A stretch of 64,000 nt of DNA from an uncultured Erythrobacter sp. (GCA_947493165.1 CANLPY010000001.1:1712501-1776500); one strand, 5' to 3'; counted from the first letter of the stretch, positions 51,920 through 61,500 are shown. The notes: a model not told the origin generated them from the sequence alone. A program made the numbers and translations.

Positions 51920-52837
51920 TTATTGATAGAGTGTCCCGGCGTTCACCACGGGTTGGGCTTCGCGATCACCGCAAAGCACGACCATGAGGTTCGAAACCAT
52001 TGCAGCGCGGCGCTCATCATCAAGTTCAACGATGCCGTCCTTAGACAGTTTTTCTAGCGCGTCTTCAACCATGCCGACCGCGCCGATTACCACTTTCTTG
52101 CGTGCGGCGATCACTGCGTCGGCCTGTTGGCGGCGCAACATCGCGCCGGCGATTTCAGGCGCATAAGCGAGGTGGGTAAGGCCCGCCTCATCCACTAGAA
52201 TCCCAGCGACTTGCAAACGATCATTCAGCTCTTCGCGTAGCTCTCTAGCGATAACGTCAGCGCTACCTCGAAGCGTTGTTTTATCCTCTTCCGACATATC
52301 ATCATAAGGGTGGCGCGCGCCGACAGTTCGAAGGCCCGCCTCGATCTGGATATTCACGAACTCTTTGTAATCATCGACATCGAACACAGCTTGGGCAGTG
52401 TCCTCAACGTGCCAAACCACATTACAAGCAATCTCAATTGGATTGCCGCGCAGATCGTTGATCTTGACCTTTTCGGAATGGATGTTGTGCGCCCGCACGC
52501 TGATTTTATTCTTCATCATCCACGGCCAGACCCACTGCAGACCTTCTTTGCGAGAGGTGCCGCGATATTCTCCAAACATTGTTATGACGACAGCCTGGTT
52601 GGGCTGAACCATGAAGAAGCCGATTGAGAGTATGAGCGGCAAGATGATTCCGCCCACAATCGTCGCGAGGAAAAGCAATTTGTCGCTCTTATCAGCCCCG
52701 CTTTGAGGGAAGTTGCCGGCTACCGCCCATAGCGCCACCACAATAAGTCCGAGCAGGATTAGCAGCATCACATAGCCGTTATACGAGCTTGCCGGCCGCT
52801 CTTGGCTAGAATTGATCGACGGTTTGCGATCAGTCAT
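51920..52837 (-). CDS. SPFH/Band 7 domain membrane protein
   Basis: 305 residues. Two hydrophobic segments (about 20-42 and 53-75) anchor it, then the SPFH domain runs from [17 protein letters not shown] to about 230 and a coiled-coil part with [25 protein letters not shown]. The family forms membrane microdomain scaffolds. Three genes (SPFH, RHH regulator, small membrane protein) read in one direction behind one dyad. An AAAGGAG ribosome site precedes the start and the dyad abuts it. Confidence 0.88.
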   Translation of the reverse strand: MTDRKPSINSSQERPASSYNGYVMLLILLGLIVVALWAVAGNFPQSGADKSDKLLFLATIVGGIILPLILSIGFFMVQPNQAVVITMFGEYRGTSRKEGLQWVWPWMMKNKISVRAHNIHSEKVKINDLRGNPIEIACNVVWHVEDTAQAVFDVDDYKEFVNIQIEAGLRTVGARHPYDDMSEEDKTTLRGSADVIARELREELNDRLQVAGILVDEAGLTHLAYAPEIAGAMLRRQQADAVIAARKKVVIGAVGMVEDALEKLSKDGIVELDDERRAAMVSNLMVVLCGDREAQPVVNAGTLYQ

Positions 52838-52849
52838 GACGAATCTCCT

Positions 52850-52881
52850 TTGATATATTTATGATATCATATTTATATCAA
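52850..52881 (-). promoter_or_regulatory. 32-bp AT-rich dyad, probable operator of the SPFH/RHH operon
   Basis: The centre is a perfect 12-bp palindrome TATGATATCATA (52860-52871), flanked on both sides by TT and then inverted arms TTGATATA and TATATCAA. TGATAT half-sites repeat at about one helical turn, as expected for cooperative RHH binding. The dyad ends right beside the ribosome site (52843-52849). A TTGACG (52898-52893) and TATAAA (52877-52872) pair, 15 nt apart, suggests it covers the promoter. Confidence 0.7.
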
Positions 52882-52894
52882 CTTGGAGTTATCG

Positions 52895-53668
52895 TCAATC
52901 CTTTAGGTCGTAGTCCTCAATCGGTTCTATCACGTCATAGCTTTCCTTCAGCGGTTTGGTCTCAAGCTCAGGAAACTCGATTTTGGGCGGCTCAACCTCA
53001 GTATCAGGCAAACGGTCCAACAGGTTACGGATCAAGGTCAACCGGCCCAACTTCTGATCATTGAAATCGACCAGTGTCCAAGGCGCATGGTCAGTATGGG
53101 TTGCCCGCAACATCGCCTCTCTCGCCCTAGTGTAATCATCATATTTTGTGCGTGCGGCCAAATCGATCGGCGACAGCTTCCAGCGCTTCAAGGGGTCCTT
53201 CAAGCGCTCGCTTAACCGTTCTTCTTGCTGCTTTTGATCCGTCGTCAGCCAATATTTAAACAACAAAATACCGTCATCTGTCAGCATTTTTTCAAAAGCA
53301 GGAGTTTGCTCAAGGAAGCGCGCCACCTGATCCTTATCAGCGTAAGCCATGACCCGTTCTACACCGGCACGGTTATACCAGCTTCGATCAAACAACACGA
53401 TTTCGCCTGCTGTCGGCAGATGCTTAATGTAGCGCTGAAAATACCATTGGCCTTGCTCATCCTCGGTCGGCTTGGACAGCGCGACCGTTCGGCATTGACG
53501 CGGATTCAACCGTTCGCCAACTGCACGGATTGCCCCGCCTTTGCCAGCTGTATCGCGCCCTTCAAACAGAACCACGATCCGCGCACCCGTCGCGCGGGCC
53601 CAGCGGGCCATCCCCACCAGCTCTTCTTCAAGTGGCTCTAGCTCCTCGCGATATTGCTTACCCTTCAC
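52895..53668 (-). CDS. ppk2: polyphosphate kinase 2
   Basis: About 257 residues from GTG 53668, which gives the usual family N-terminus (VKGKQYREELEPLEEELVGM). Walker A is FEGRDTAGKGGAI and the Walker B region is IVLFDRSWYNRAGVERVM, followed by the lid segment with conserved Arg residues. PPK2 transfers phosphate between polyphosphate and nucleoside di- or monophosphates. The longer TTG start at 53725 is not supported. It is divergent from phhA by about 60 bp. Confidence 0.93.
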   Translation of the reverse strand: MKGKQYREELEPLEEELVGMARWARATGARIVVLFEGRDTAGKGGAIRAVGERLNPRQCRTVALSKPTEDEQGQWYFQRYIKHLPTAGEIVLFDRSWYNRAGVERVMAYADKDQVARFLEQTPAFEKMLTDDGILLFKYWLTTDQKQQEERLSERLKDPLKRWKLSPIDLAARTKYDDYTRAREAMLRATHTDHAPWTLVDFNDQKLGRLTLIRNLLDRLPDTEVEPPKIEFPELETKPLKESYDVIEPIEDYDLKD

Positions 53669-53730
53669 AGCTACCCCAGCCTCCCTTTGCCGATTTGTCC
53701 TTGCGTTTGCGTGATGGTAGGCCAATTTCG

Positions 53731-54675
53731 ATGAATATGGCTACTCTAAGCGAACCCGAAACCGACTTTTCCCGGCTGCCTGAATTGCCGCGCGATGTAT
53801 TCACCGCGCCGTTGCAGAGGCCTGGGCATTTGAAAGAGGATTGGATTGAGCCAATCCAGACGCAATATTCAAGCGAGGATCACGGCGTTTGGAATGACTT
53901 GTTCAAGCGTCAAATGAAGGTACTGCCCGGCCGGGCAGCTAGCGCGTTTTTAGCGGGCCTCGAGAAACTTGACTTGGGGCGCGGCGGCGTGCCTGAATTT
54001 GGAAAAATGTCAGAGGAATTGGACGCGCTAACCGGATGGACCGTCGTGCCCGTTCCGATGCTAATCCCTGATCACGTATTTTTCTGGCACTTGGCCAATC
54101 GACGTTTCCCCGCGGGCAATTTCATCCGCACGCGAGAAACCTTCGACTATATTCAGGAACCTGATGTGTTCCACGATGTGTTCGGCCACGTCCCAATGCT
54201 GACCGATCCAGTTTTTGCCGATTACATGCAGGAATATGGCCGCGCCGGATGGAAGGCGATGCGTTACAACCGACTGAAAGCCTTGGGCGCACTGTATTGG
54301 TACACAGTCGAATTTGGGCTGATCGAGGAAGCCGATGGGCTCAAGGCTTACGGCGCAGGAATCCTTTCAGGGCCGACAGAGGTCGTCTTTGCGACAGAGG
54401 CCAAGAGCCCCAATCGCATCATGCTAAACGTAGATCGGGCGATGCGGACAGATTATGTCATCAGCGATCTACAGCCGACCTATTTCGTGATTGAAAGCTT
54501 TGAGGATCTGTATCGTCAGACTGTTGAGCGCGATTTTGACCGGCTTTACCGCAGCCTTGCCGCCAGCTTCACCTATGCCAATAGCGCGGTGATCGATGTC
54601 GACAACGTCGTTAATCGCGGGACGCAGGAATATCACCTGCGCGGCGGACGCGGAAGCAATGCCACGCCTGTCTAG
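53731..54675 (+). CDS. phhA: phenylalanine 4-monooxygenase
   Basis: About 314 residues from ATG 53731. Iron ligands are the two His of VFHDVFGHVPML and the Glu of LYWYTVEFGLIEE. The pterin and substrate loops include VPVPMLIPDHVFFWHLANRRFP. It hydroxylates phenylalanine to tyrosine with tetrahydropterin; it lacks the N-terminal ACT domain of animal enzymes. The reading frame extends back to 53530 but through the antisense of ppk2, which is rejected. Confidence 0.94.
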   Translation: MNMATLSEPETDFSRLPELPRDVFTAPLQRPGHLKEDWIEPIQTQYSSEDHGVWNDLFKRQMKVLPGRAASAFLAGLEKLDLGRGGVPEFGKMSEELDALTGWTVVPVPMLIPDHVFFWHLANRRFPAGNFIRTRETFDYIQEPDVFHDVFGHVPMLTDPVFADYMQEYGRAGWKAMRYNRLKALGALYWYTVEFGLIEEADGLKAYGAGILSGPTEVVFATEAKSPNRIMLNVDRAMRTDYVISDLQPTYFVIESFEDLYRQTVERDFDRLYRSLAASFTYANSAVIDVDNVVNRGTQEYHLRGGRGSNATPV

Positions 54676-54700
54676 TTTGCAGTTAAGCGGCCTTGCAAAC
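54675..54700. terminator. weak hairpin between phhA and the GlsB gene
   Basis: GTTTGCA and TGCAAAC (7 bp) with a 12-nt loop, starting at the last base of the phhA stop. No T-tract follows. Confidence 0.3.
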
Positions 54701-54711
54701 CCAAGCCCGAC

Positions 54712-54963
54712 CTAAAACCGCACCACAAAGACGAGCTTATAAGCTGCCAATACCATTGCTGCTGAAGCCGCAGCTACGCCCAGCGCCAACCATTCAATCG
54801 CGCCGAACAGCATAAATCCATTCATGATCAGGCCGCCAATTGCGCTGGCTAGAGCGCCGATCCCGATGCTTTTGAATATCCCGCTAGCGTCCTCTGTGCG
54901 GGTTACAATTGATGCGAACCAGCCAATCAAGAGCCCGGTTAGGATGAAGATCAAGATAGCCAT
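54712..54963 (-). CDS. GlsB/YeaQ/YmgE family small stress membrane protein
   Basis: 83 residues with three hydrophobic segments and the family's glycine-rich GLLIGWFASIV and SIGIGALASAIGGL patterns. The family is stress-induced and of unknown biochemical role. It follows uppP on the same strand with a 20-bp gap. Confidence 0.88.
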   Translation of the reverse strand: MAILIFILTGLLIGWFASIVTRTEDASGIFKSIGIGALASAIGGLIMNGFMLFGAIEWLALGVAAASAAMVLAAYKLVFVVRF

Positions 54964-54983
54964 ATTATGCCCCCTTGTGCTGG

Positions 54984-55829
54984 TCAGAACAACGCCAAGA
55001 GCGCAACGCCCATCGCCACGCGGTAGATCACGAAAACCAGCATGGATGCTTTCTTGAGGAAGTTCATAAGGAACGCCATCGTCAAAAAGGCTGAGATAAA
55101 GGTCAAAACGCCAGCGATCAGCGCGTCCCAGGCAAGCGTGGCACCTGCTTCAAAAATCTCAGGGACGATCAAGACGCCCGCCCCGGCAACCGCTGGGATC
55201 GATAGCAGAAACGAGAAGCGCGCAGCCTCAACCCGCTTGTAACCGAGCGCACGCGCGGCAGTCATGGTGACACCGGAACGCGAAGTCCCTGGGATAATCG
55301 CCAGCGCCTGAGCAAGGCCGACAATCAGCCCGTCGCGCCAACTCATATCCTCAAACGCTTTAACCTCTTTCCCAAGATAGTCCGCGAGGCCAAGCAGCAG
55401 GCCATAGAAAATGAGGTTCACCGCGATCAGATCGGTGAAGCGAATTGAGCTCATCAAGTCGCCGTCTATGATTTGAACGCCAAAGACGTTCTCGGCAACG
55501 CCGTTGAAGAGGCCCATCTTGATCGAAAGGCCAAAGGCAACTGCCGGGATAGTACCCAGCACGATCCACCAGAACAACTGGCGCTCTGACGGCGCGTTTC
55601 CAATGCCTATGCTGGCAAAGCCGCCCCGCGCCAGAACCACCACGTCTTTGAAGAAATAGACGATGATTGCGAGCAATGAGCCCACGTGCACCGCGACATC
55701 GATCAGCGGGCCCTGATCAGAAAACTCCGTGAGGTATGGAATTAAGATCAGATGCCCTGACGAAGAAATCGGCAGGAATTCGGTGATCCCTTGGACAACC
55801 GCGATCAGGAGTAATTGCAAGAATGTCAT
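54984..55829 (-). CDS. uppP: undecaprenyl-diphosphate phosphatase
   Basis: A 281-residue polytopic membrane enzyme that recycles the cell-wall lipid carrier. Signatures are GITEFLPISSSGHLIL (Glu-rich active site) and IPGTSRSGVTMTAARALG (Ser/Arg motif). It would confer bacitracin tolerance. A 10-bp hairpin lies between the M13 gene stop and this gene's ATG, and its arm contains the A of the ATG, so start access may be controlled. Confidence 0.94.
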   Translation of the reverse strand: MTFLQLLLIAVVQGITEFLPISSSGHLILIPYLTEFSDQGPLIDVAVHVGSLLAIIVYFFKDVVVLARGGFASIGIGNAPSERQLFWWIVLGTIPAVAFGLSIKMGLFNGVAENVFGVQIIDGDLMSSIRFTDLIAVNLIFYGLLLGLADYLGKEVKAFEDMSWRDGLIVGLAQALAIIPGTSRSGVTMTAARALGYKRVEAARFSFLLSIPAVAGAGVLIVPEIFEAGATLAWDALIAGVLTFISAFLTMAFLMNFLKKASMLVFVIYRVAMGVALLALF

Positions 55830-55860
55830 GGCCCGCGCTCAATGGCTGATGCGCGGGCCA
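55829..55860 (-). promoter_or_regulatory. 10-bp hairpin ending at the uppP start codon
   Basis: Perfect 10-bp stem TGGCCCGCGC and GCGCGGGCCA, 12-nt loop. On the mRNA the second arm ends on the A of the uppP ATG. No separate ribosome site or T-tract is visible. Confidence 0.55.
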
Positions 55861-55870
55861 AGTCAATCCC

Positions 55871-58066
55871 TTACCAAATACGGACGCGCTCTTCCGGTGG
55901 CAGGTAGAGCTCATCATCCGCCGTTACATTGAACGCTTCATACCAAGCGTCTTGATTGCGGACCACGCCGTTGACCCGGTATTCTTCTGGGCTGTGAGCG
56001 CCAGTGCGCAACCGCAGGCGATAGTTCTCTTCGCGCTGAGCAGAGCGCCAAACCTGTGCCCATGCCAAGAAGAACCGCTGATCGCCTGTGAAGCCATCAA
56101 TCACCGGCACATCCATATCCTTAGTGGCAATTTTGTAAGCGCGGTAGGCGAGTGACAATCCGCCAACGTCGCCGATATTCTCACCCAGGGTCAGGCGGCC
56201 GTTCACGCAAGTCGCACCCTCATCAAACGGACAGAATGAGCTATACTGCGCGGCCAACCTGTCGCCGCGCTCATCAAAGGCGGCGCGATCTTCATCGGTC
56301 CACCAATTGCGCAATTTGCCAGTGCCGTCTGACTTGGAACCCTGATCGTCAAAGCCGTGACCAATCTCATGCCCAATCACGCCGCCGATCGCCCCGTAAT
56401 TCACAGCGATATCTGCGGTGAGGCCAAAGAACGGCTGCTGCAAAATGGCTGCAGGGAACACAATCTCATTCTTGGTCGGGTTGTAATAGGCGTTCACCGT
56501 CTGCGGCGTCATGAACCACTCAGTCCGGTCAATCGGTCCGCCCAATTTTGACGCATTGTCAGCCAAGCCCCATGCCTCTGCCGCGATCTCGTTAGCGAGC
56601 GGATTATCCGCGCTCACCTCTAGGCCAGGATAAGTCTCAAGGTTATCACGGTAGCCGATCTTCGGATCGAAGCTGTTGAGCTTGGCCCGCGCCTCTTCCT
56701 TGGTTTCATCGCTCATCCAATCGATCTCATCGATCGATTGCCCCATGGCGACGCGCAGATTGGCCACCAACTCATCCATCGCAGCCTTGTTCTCTGCCGG
56801 GAAGTTGCGTTCGACGTAGAATTTGCCAACCAGCTCTCCAAGAGCGCCCTCAGTCGCAGCAATCGCGCGCTTCCAACGCGGGCGCTGTTCAGGCGTTCCG
56901 CGGAGCAGTTTGCCGTAAAACTCAAACTGCGCTTCATCATATTTTGCGGGCAGCACCTGAGCGCGGTCAGACAAAAATTCCTTGATTGACCATGCCTGCA
57001 GCGTCGCAAGCGGTGTTTCATTGATAAGATCGAACATGCCGGGCAGGCCTTTGCCGATCTTTGCCAATGTCGCCTCATCAAGGCCTAGTTCTTTAGCCTT
57101 CTCATCGCTCGGCGGGATGGAGCCAACCACGTAGATTGGCGACGCCGCCCAGCCAAGTTTTTCAAGCATAGCCTTGGCGGGGAAGTCACCCGCCATCTCT
57201 GCGAGTTCATCAGCGGTAACCGCATTATACGTCAGGTCACGATTGCGGCTGACCGTACGGTCCCAACTAATCGTGCGCGCGATTCTATCTTCAAAAGCAT
57301 AGACCGCCTCGGCTGCTGCGGCTGGATTTTCATACCCCGCCGCGCCCAGAAACAGCGTCATATATTCTTTGTATTTGGCTTGAATATCGCGGCCCTTCTC
57401 GGTCTCATCGAGGTAGTAGTCACGATCCGGCAGGCCAAGCCCGCCAGAGCCCAGATAAGTCACATAGCGCGTAGGCTGTTTGGCATCGACGTTGACAAAG
57501 CCGCCAAATGGACTGGCATAGCCAGGCTCTGACCACAGCGTTGCCAGCTCGGAAAGCGATCCCACGCTCGCTAGCGCGTTGACGTAAGGCATGGCTGGGG
57601 CAAGTCCGGCAGCCTCAATCGTGTCAGTTTCCACGAAAGCCTGATAGACTGAGACGATCCGTCGCTGGTCGTCGCTAAGGCTAGCGGGATCTTGTGCGAC
57701 CAATTCATCAATCAACTCTTTCACATCTGCGGTCGATTTCTCACGCAGCAGGTTGAAGGCGCCAAAGCGGCTATATTCCGCTGGCAGAGGATTCGCATCG
57801 AGCCATTTCTGATTGACGAATTTGAAGAAATCATCGCCCGGATCGACATTTTGCGAAATCAGGTCGGGATCGACGCCCCACGTGCCAAAACTCATTGTTG
57901 GTGTGGCCGGTGCAGCCGATACTTCAGGCGTGCTTGCTTCGGCATCGTCAAGCAATGTGTCGATCTGCGCGCCAGTCGTTTCAACATGAGTGGTGCCCGC
58001 CAATGCCGGATTGGCGATAGCAAGTGCGGCGAGCCCCACACTCAGGAGAGCGGTTGTCTTAATCAT
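55871..58066 (-). CDS. M13 family (neprilysin-like) zinc metallopeptidase
   Basis: About 731 residues from ATG 58066; another in-frame ATG at 58081 is possible. A signal peptide (MIKTTALLSVGLAALAIANP) exports it. The zinc site is VIGHEIGHGFDDQGS (HExxH), with the third ligand Glu downstream in GENIGDVGGLSLA; the N-terminal oligopeptidase cap begins at WGVDPDLISQNVDPGDDFF. It degrades small peptides in the periplasm. It reads in the same direction as uppP. Confidence 0.94.
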   Translation of the reverse strand: MIKTTALLSVGLAALAIANPALAGTTHVETTGAQIDTLLDDAEASTPEVSAAPATPTMSFGTWGVDPDLISQNVDPGDDFFKFVNQKWLDANPLPAEYSRFGAFNLLREKSTADVKELIDELVAQDPASLSDDQRRIVSVYQAFVETDTIEAAGLAPAMPYVNALASVGSLSELATLWSEPGYASPFGGFVNVDAKQPTRYVTYLGSGGLGLPDRDYYLDETEKGRDIQAKYKEYMTLFLGAAGYENPAAAAEAVYAFEDRIARTISWDRTVSRNRDLTYNAVTADELAEMAGDFPAKAMLEKLGWAASPIYVVGSIPPSDEKAKELGLDEATLAKIGKGLPGMFDLINETPLATLQAWSIKEFLSDRAQVLPAKYDEAQFEFYGKLLRGTPEQRPRWKRAIAATEGALGELVGKFYVERNFPAENKAAMDELVANLRVAMGQSIDEIDWMSDETKEEARAKLNSFDPKIGYRDNLETYPGLEVSADNPLANEIAAEAWGLADNASKLGGPIDRTEWFMTPQTVNAYYNPTKNEIVFPAAILQQPFFGLTADIAVNYGAIGGVIGHEIGHGFDDQGSKSDGTGKLRNWWTDEDRAAFDERGDRLAAQYSSFCPFDEGATCVNGRLTLGENIGDVGGLSLAYRAYKIATKDMDVPVIDGFTGDQRFFLAWAQVWRSAQREENYRLRLRTGAHSPEEYRVNGVVRNQDAWYEAFNVTADDELYLPPEERVRIW

Positions 58067-58209
58067 CGGTACCTGTCCCATTGAATTTCGCGAATTTTTC
58101 TTAATTTGACGCCCGGTCTCTAGACGGTCTGCATCGCCAGAGTCGACGTTTGTCTACTTATAGTCGCGATTTGTCGAAAAAAGTGCAGCATTGCGAAGGT
58201 TTGTTGCGC

Positions 58210-60051
58210 CTAGACAGTTTGCTCGCTTGCGAATTGCAACTTGGCGAGCCGTGCATACAACCCTTCGTTCTTGACCAGCACTTTATGAGTGCCTTGCTCA
58301 ACGATTTTACCGCCATCTAGCACGATAATCCGATCCGCTTTGCGCACAGTTGCCAGCCGGTGAGCGATCACCAAAGTCGTCCGATCCGTCATTAAGCCAT
58401 CAAGCGCCTGCTGCACCAATTGCTCGCTTTCCGCATCAAGCGCACTTGTCGCCTCATCGAGCAGCAGAATTGGCGAATCGCGAAGCAGCGCGCGAGCGAT
58501 AGCCAAGCGTTGTTGCTGCCCGCCGGAAAGCTGCGCGCCGCCTTCGCCAAGGTCAGTGTCCAGTTCGTGCGGCAAGTCGCGCAGGAAACCTTCTGCATTG
58601 GCAGCGCGGGCAGCATCCCAAATTTCGGCGTCGCTGGCATCCCAGCGTCCATATCGCAGATTATCGCGAGCGTTCCCGCTGAACAGCACGCCGTCTTGCG
58701 GCACGAAAGCAAGCCGTTCGCGAATATCTGCCGGATCAGCCTTTGTGAGCGGAACACCGTCCAACCGGATCGTACCCGTCTGCGGGTCATAAAACCGCTC
58801 TACCAGTTGGAAGATCGTCGACTTGCCTGCCCCTGAAGGGCCAACAATCGCAACGGTCTCACCCGGTTCAACCTCTAGCGTGAAACCACTAAGCGCAGCG
58901 GTTTCTGGGCGGCTCGGATAGCGAAAGGTGACATTGCGAAAGGACAGACCTCCGCGCGCTGGATCCGGCAGTTGTTCAGGTCGCGCTGGCGGCGCAATGC
59001 TGGGCTTTGCTTCCAACAATTCCGCCAAGCGACTGGCCGCGCCCGCCCCGCGAAGAAGATCGCCATATACCTCAGTCAGCGCCCCAAACGCACCCGCTAC
59101 AAGCCCGCCTGTGATCACAAAAGCGGTAATTGTGCCTTCGCTGATTGCCCCATCATTGACCGCGATTGCACCACGCCACATGACTAATGTTATCCCGCCG
59201 AATACCAACGTGATGACGATTGTGGTCATGGCCGCACGCAGCATGATACGCTTCTTGGCAGTATCGAAGGTCGCCTCGACCACTTCGCCAAAACGGATCG
59301 CCTCGCGCGCCTCTTGGCCAAAGCTTTGAACGATCTTCATTCCCGATAAGACTTCGGAAATGCGCGATCCGACATCTGCTACTCTGTCTTGGCTGGAGCG
59401 TGAGACATTGCGAATTCGGCGCCCAAAGAACGCTATCGGTAGAACCGTCACAGGAATACCAATCAGCAAACCAAGCGTGAGCGTTGGAGCGAGATAGAGC
59501 AGCAATAACGTGCCGCCAATCACGGTCACGCTGTTGCGCAAAGCGATCGAAACGGTCGTACCAACTACAGTTTCGATGATTGCCGTATCAGACGTCATCC
59601 GGCTCGAAATTTCTTTGGGGCTGTTCTCCTCATAGAAACTCGGGCTTAGTCTGAGCAGGTTGCGCTGAACCTTGAGGCGGATATCGGCCACGACGCGCTC
59701 ACCGATCCAGCTTACGAAATAAAATCGCAACGCTGTGCCAAAACCAAGAGCGACAACGATAAGAAACAAGAATTGAAATTTGCCATTGATATCAGCGCGC
59801 GTCACTGAATCGCCAAATGCGCCATCAACAATCTCTTTAAACTGCCACGGGATCGCCAATGTCGCGCCTGCTGTGATCAGTAAAGAAATCAGCGCAAGGC
59901 CAATCTGCGTAGGGTATTGCGCGGCCGCGGCATAGACCATGCGCAGCGGGGCAAGGCTGCGCGCCTTGGGCGGCTTGGCATCTTCAATCACAGCGCCAAT
60001 ATCGGGCGCGTGATCGTCGGCAGCTTCTATCTGATGCGTATCCCCAGGCAT
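58210..60051 (-). CDS. ABC exporter (transmembrane-ATPase half-transporter)
   Basis: 613 residues. Six membrane helices in the first 330 residues are followed by an ATPase domain with Walker A GPSGAGKST, signature LSGGQQQRLAIARAL, Walker B ILLLDEATSALD and H-loop VIAHRLATVRKADRI. It resembles MsbA-like, homodimeric lipid or drug exporters. A charged N-terminal tail of about 30 residues precedes the first helix. The cargo is unknown. It is divergent from phaZ across a region with a TGTGCA palindrome. Confidence 0.9.
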   Translation of the reverse strand: MPGDTHQIEAADDHAPDIGAVIEDAKPPKARSLAPLRMVYAAAAQYPTQIGLALISLLITAGATLAIPWQFKEIVDGAFGDSVTRADINGKFQFLFLIVVALGFGTALRFYFVSWIGERVVADIRLKVQRNLLRLSPSFYEENSPKEISSRMTSDTAIIETVVGTTVSIALRNSVTVIGGTLLLLYLAPTLTLGLLIGIPVTVLPIAFFGRRIRNVSRSSQDRVADVGSRISEVLSGMKIVQSFGQEAREAIRFGEVVEATFDTAKKRIMLRAAMTTIVITLVFGGITLVMWRGAIAVNDGAISEGTITAFVITGGLVAGAFGALTEVYGDLLRGAGAASRLAELLEAKPSIAPPARPEQLPDPARGGLSFRNVTFRYPSRPETAALSGFTLEVEPGETVAIVGPSGAGKSTIFQLVERFYDPQTGTIRLDGVPLTKADPADIRERLAFVPQDGVLFSGNARDNLRYGRWDASDAEIWDAARAANAEGFLRDLPHELDTDLGEGGAQLSGGQQQRLAIARALLRDSPILLLDEATSALDAESEQLVQQALDGLMTDRTTLVIAHRLATVRKADRIIVLDGGKIVEQGTHKVLVKNEGLYARLAKLQFASEQTV

Positions 60052-60136
60052 TGAGCGATTGATTTAGGCATGATCGCGCAGGTTTACACGTGCAAAAACC
60101 ACACTCACCCACGGAAAAGATCGCGAACGTAAAGTT

Positions 60137-60151
60137 TTGTGCATTGCACAA
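60137..60151. promoter_or_regulatory. candidate PhaR-like palindrome upstream of phaZ
   Basis: TTGTGC-ATT-GCACAA, a perfect 6-bp palindrome with a 3-bp centre, between the divergent ABC exporter and phaZ. PHA regulators of the PhaR type in related bacteria bind TGC-N3-GCA palindromes. Confidence 0.5.
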
Positions 60152-60243
60152 TTGTTCATACACGCCCACCTATAGCTGTAACGGGATCGACATTTACAAC
60201 GAATTGCAGAGCATCCGCACTGCTTCGCCTTGAAGGGGGTAAA

Positions 60244-61500
60244 ATGCTCTACCACGCCTATGAACTGCAACGCAGCTGGCTTAACAGCGCAAGCGCTTGG
60301 GCTGCGATCAGCTCCGAAATGCTTTCCAACCCTGCCAACCCAATGGGGTATAATGGGATGAGCTCTATGGTCGCAAATGCGCTTGATGTGTTCGCACATG
60401 CAACGGCGACTTATGGCAAGCCTGCATTTGGCATCGAAGACATCGCGGTTGATGGAAAAATCTATCCGGTGATCGAATCCACAGTGGTGAACCGCCCATT
60501 TGGCGACTTGAAGCGCTTTCGCTTGGACGGTGTAGATACCGCCGATGGCCAAGCGACCCATGATCGTCCGAAAATGCTTATCGCCGCACCGATGAGCGGC
60601 CATTATGCAACATTGTTGCGCGGCACGGTTGAACGGATGCTGGAAAGCTATGAGGTGTACATTACTGATTGGGCGGACGCGCGCACTGTGCCGTTACACG
60701 AAGGTGATTTCGACCTGGATGACTATATTGATTATCTGACCGCGTTTCTTGAACATATTGAGGCGCAAAACCCGGGGAAGCGACCGCATATGATGGCGGT
60801 CTGCCAACCTTCTGTACCGGCCTATGCCACCGCGGCGATTCTTAATGGGCACAAATCTCCTGCGGCGCCAGCAACGCTGACCATGATGGGTGGGCCAATC
60901 GATACGCGTGAAAGCCCCACTTCGGTCAACAACATGGCGATGGACCGCCCGATTGAATGGTTCCGGCAAACGGTGATCGCGACTGTACCGATGAATTATC
61001 GCGGTGCAGGCCGCCGCGTCTATCCCGGCTTTATGCAGCTTTCTGCGTTCATGAGCATGAACCTCGGCAGCCACATGATGAGCCATTATGAGATGTTCAA
61101 ACACTTGACCGCAGGCGATGATGACAGCGCCAATGCGACCAAGGATTTCTACGACGAATATCGCAGCGTATGCGATATGACAGCAGAGTTTTATCTGCAA
61201 ACGGTCGAGGAAGTGTTCCAGAATCATTCCATCCCCAATGGCACCTTCCGCCACCGGGGCGAGGTGGTTGACGTGACCGCGATTAAGCAGACCGCCTTGC
61301 TTGCCATCGAAGGGGAGCGCGACGATATTTCAGGTCTAGGCCAAACGAAGGCCGCGCTGAAACTCGCAACCGGCCTGCCTGAGAAAAAGAAGCGCTACTA
61401 CATGGCCGAAGGCGCCGGGCACTACGGCATCTTCAACGGCAGCCGCTGGCGCGAGAAGGTTGCGCCTGTGGTCGAGGAGTTTGTTGCGGAGCATAGTTGA
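60244..61500 (+). CDS. phaZ: intracellular polyhydroxyalkanoate depolymerase
   Basis: 418 residues from ATG 60244 with a GAAGGGGG ribosome site. It is the PhaZ1-type depolymerase of native PHB granules: the nucleophile is Cys187 in MMAVCQPSVPAYA, in place of Ser in a lipase box. Other typical segments are LYHAYELQRSW, LIAAPMSGHYATLLRGTVE, VYITDWADAR and the His in GAGHYGIFNGSRWR. It lets the cell reuse carbon stores. No phaC or phasin gene is in the window. Confidence 0.94.
   Translation: MLYHAYELQRSWLNSASAWAAISSEMLSNPANPMGYNGMSSMVANALDVFAHATATYGKPAFGIEDIAVDGKIYPVIESTVVNRPFGDLKRFRLDGVDTADGQATHDRPKMLIAAPMSGHYATLLRGTVERMLESYEVYITDWADARTVPLHEGDFDLDDYIDYLTAFLEHIEAQNPGKRPHMMAVCQPSVPAYATAAILNGHKSPAAPATLTMMGGPIDTRESPTSVNNMAMDRPIEWFRQTVIATVPMNYRGAGRRVYPGFMQLSAFMSMNLGSHMMSHYEMFKHLTAGDDDSANATKDFYDEYRSVCDMTAEFYLQTVEEVFQNHSIPNGTFRHRGEVVDVTAIKQTALLAIEGERDDISGLGQTKAALKLATGLPEKKKRYYMAEGAGHYGIFNGSRWREKVAPVVEEFVAEHS

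Noticed and set aside
53530-53730. N-terminal extension of phenylalanine hydroxylase
   Set aside because: It is antisense to ppk2; ATG 53731 gives the expected enzyme length.
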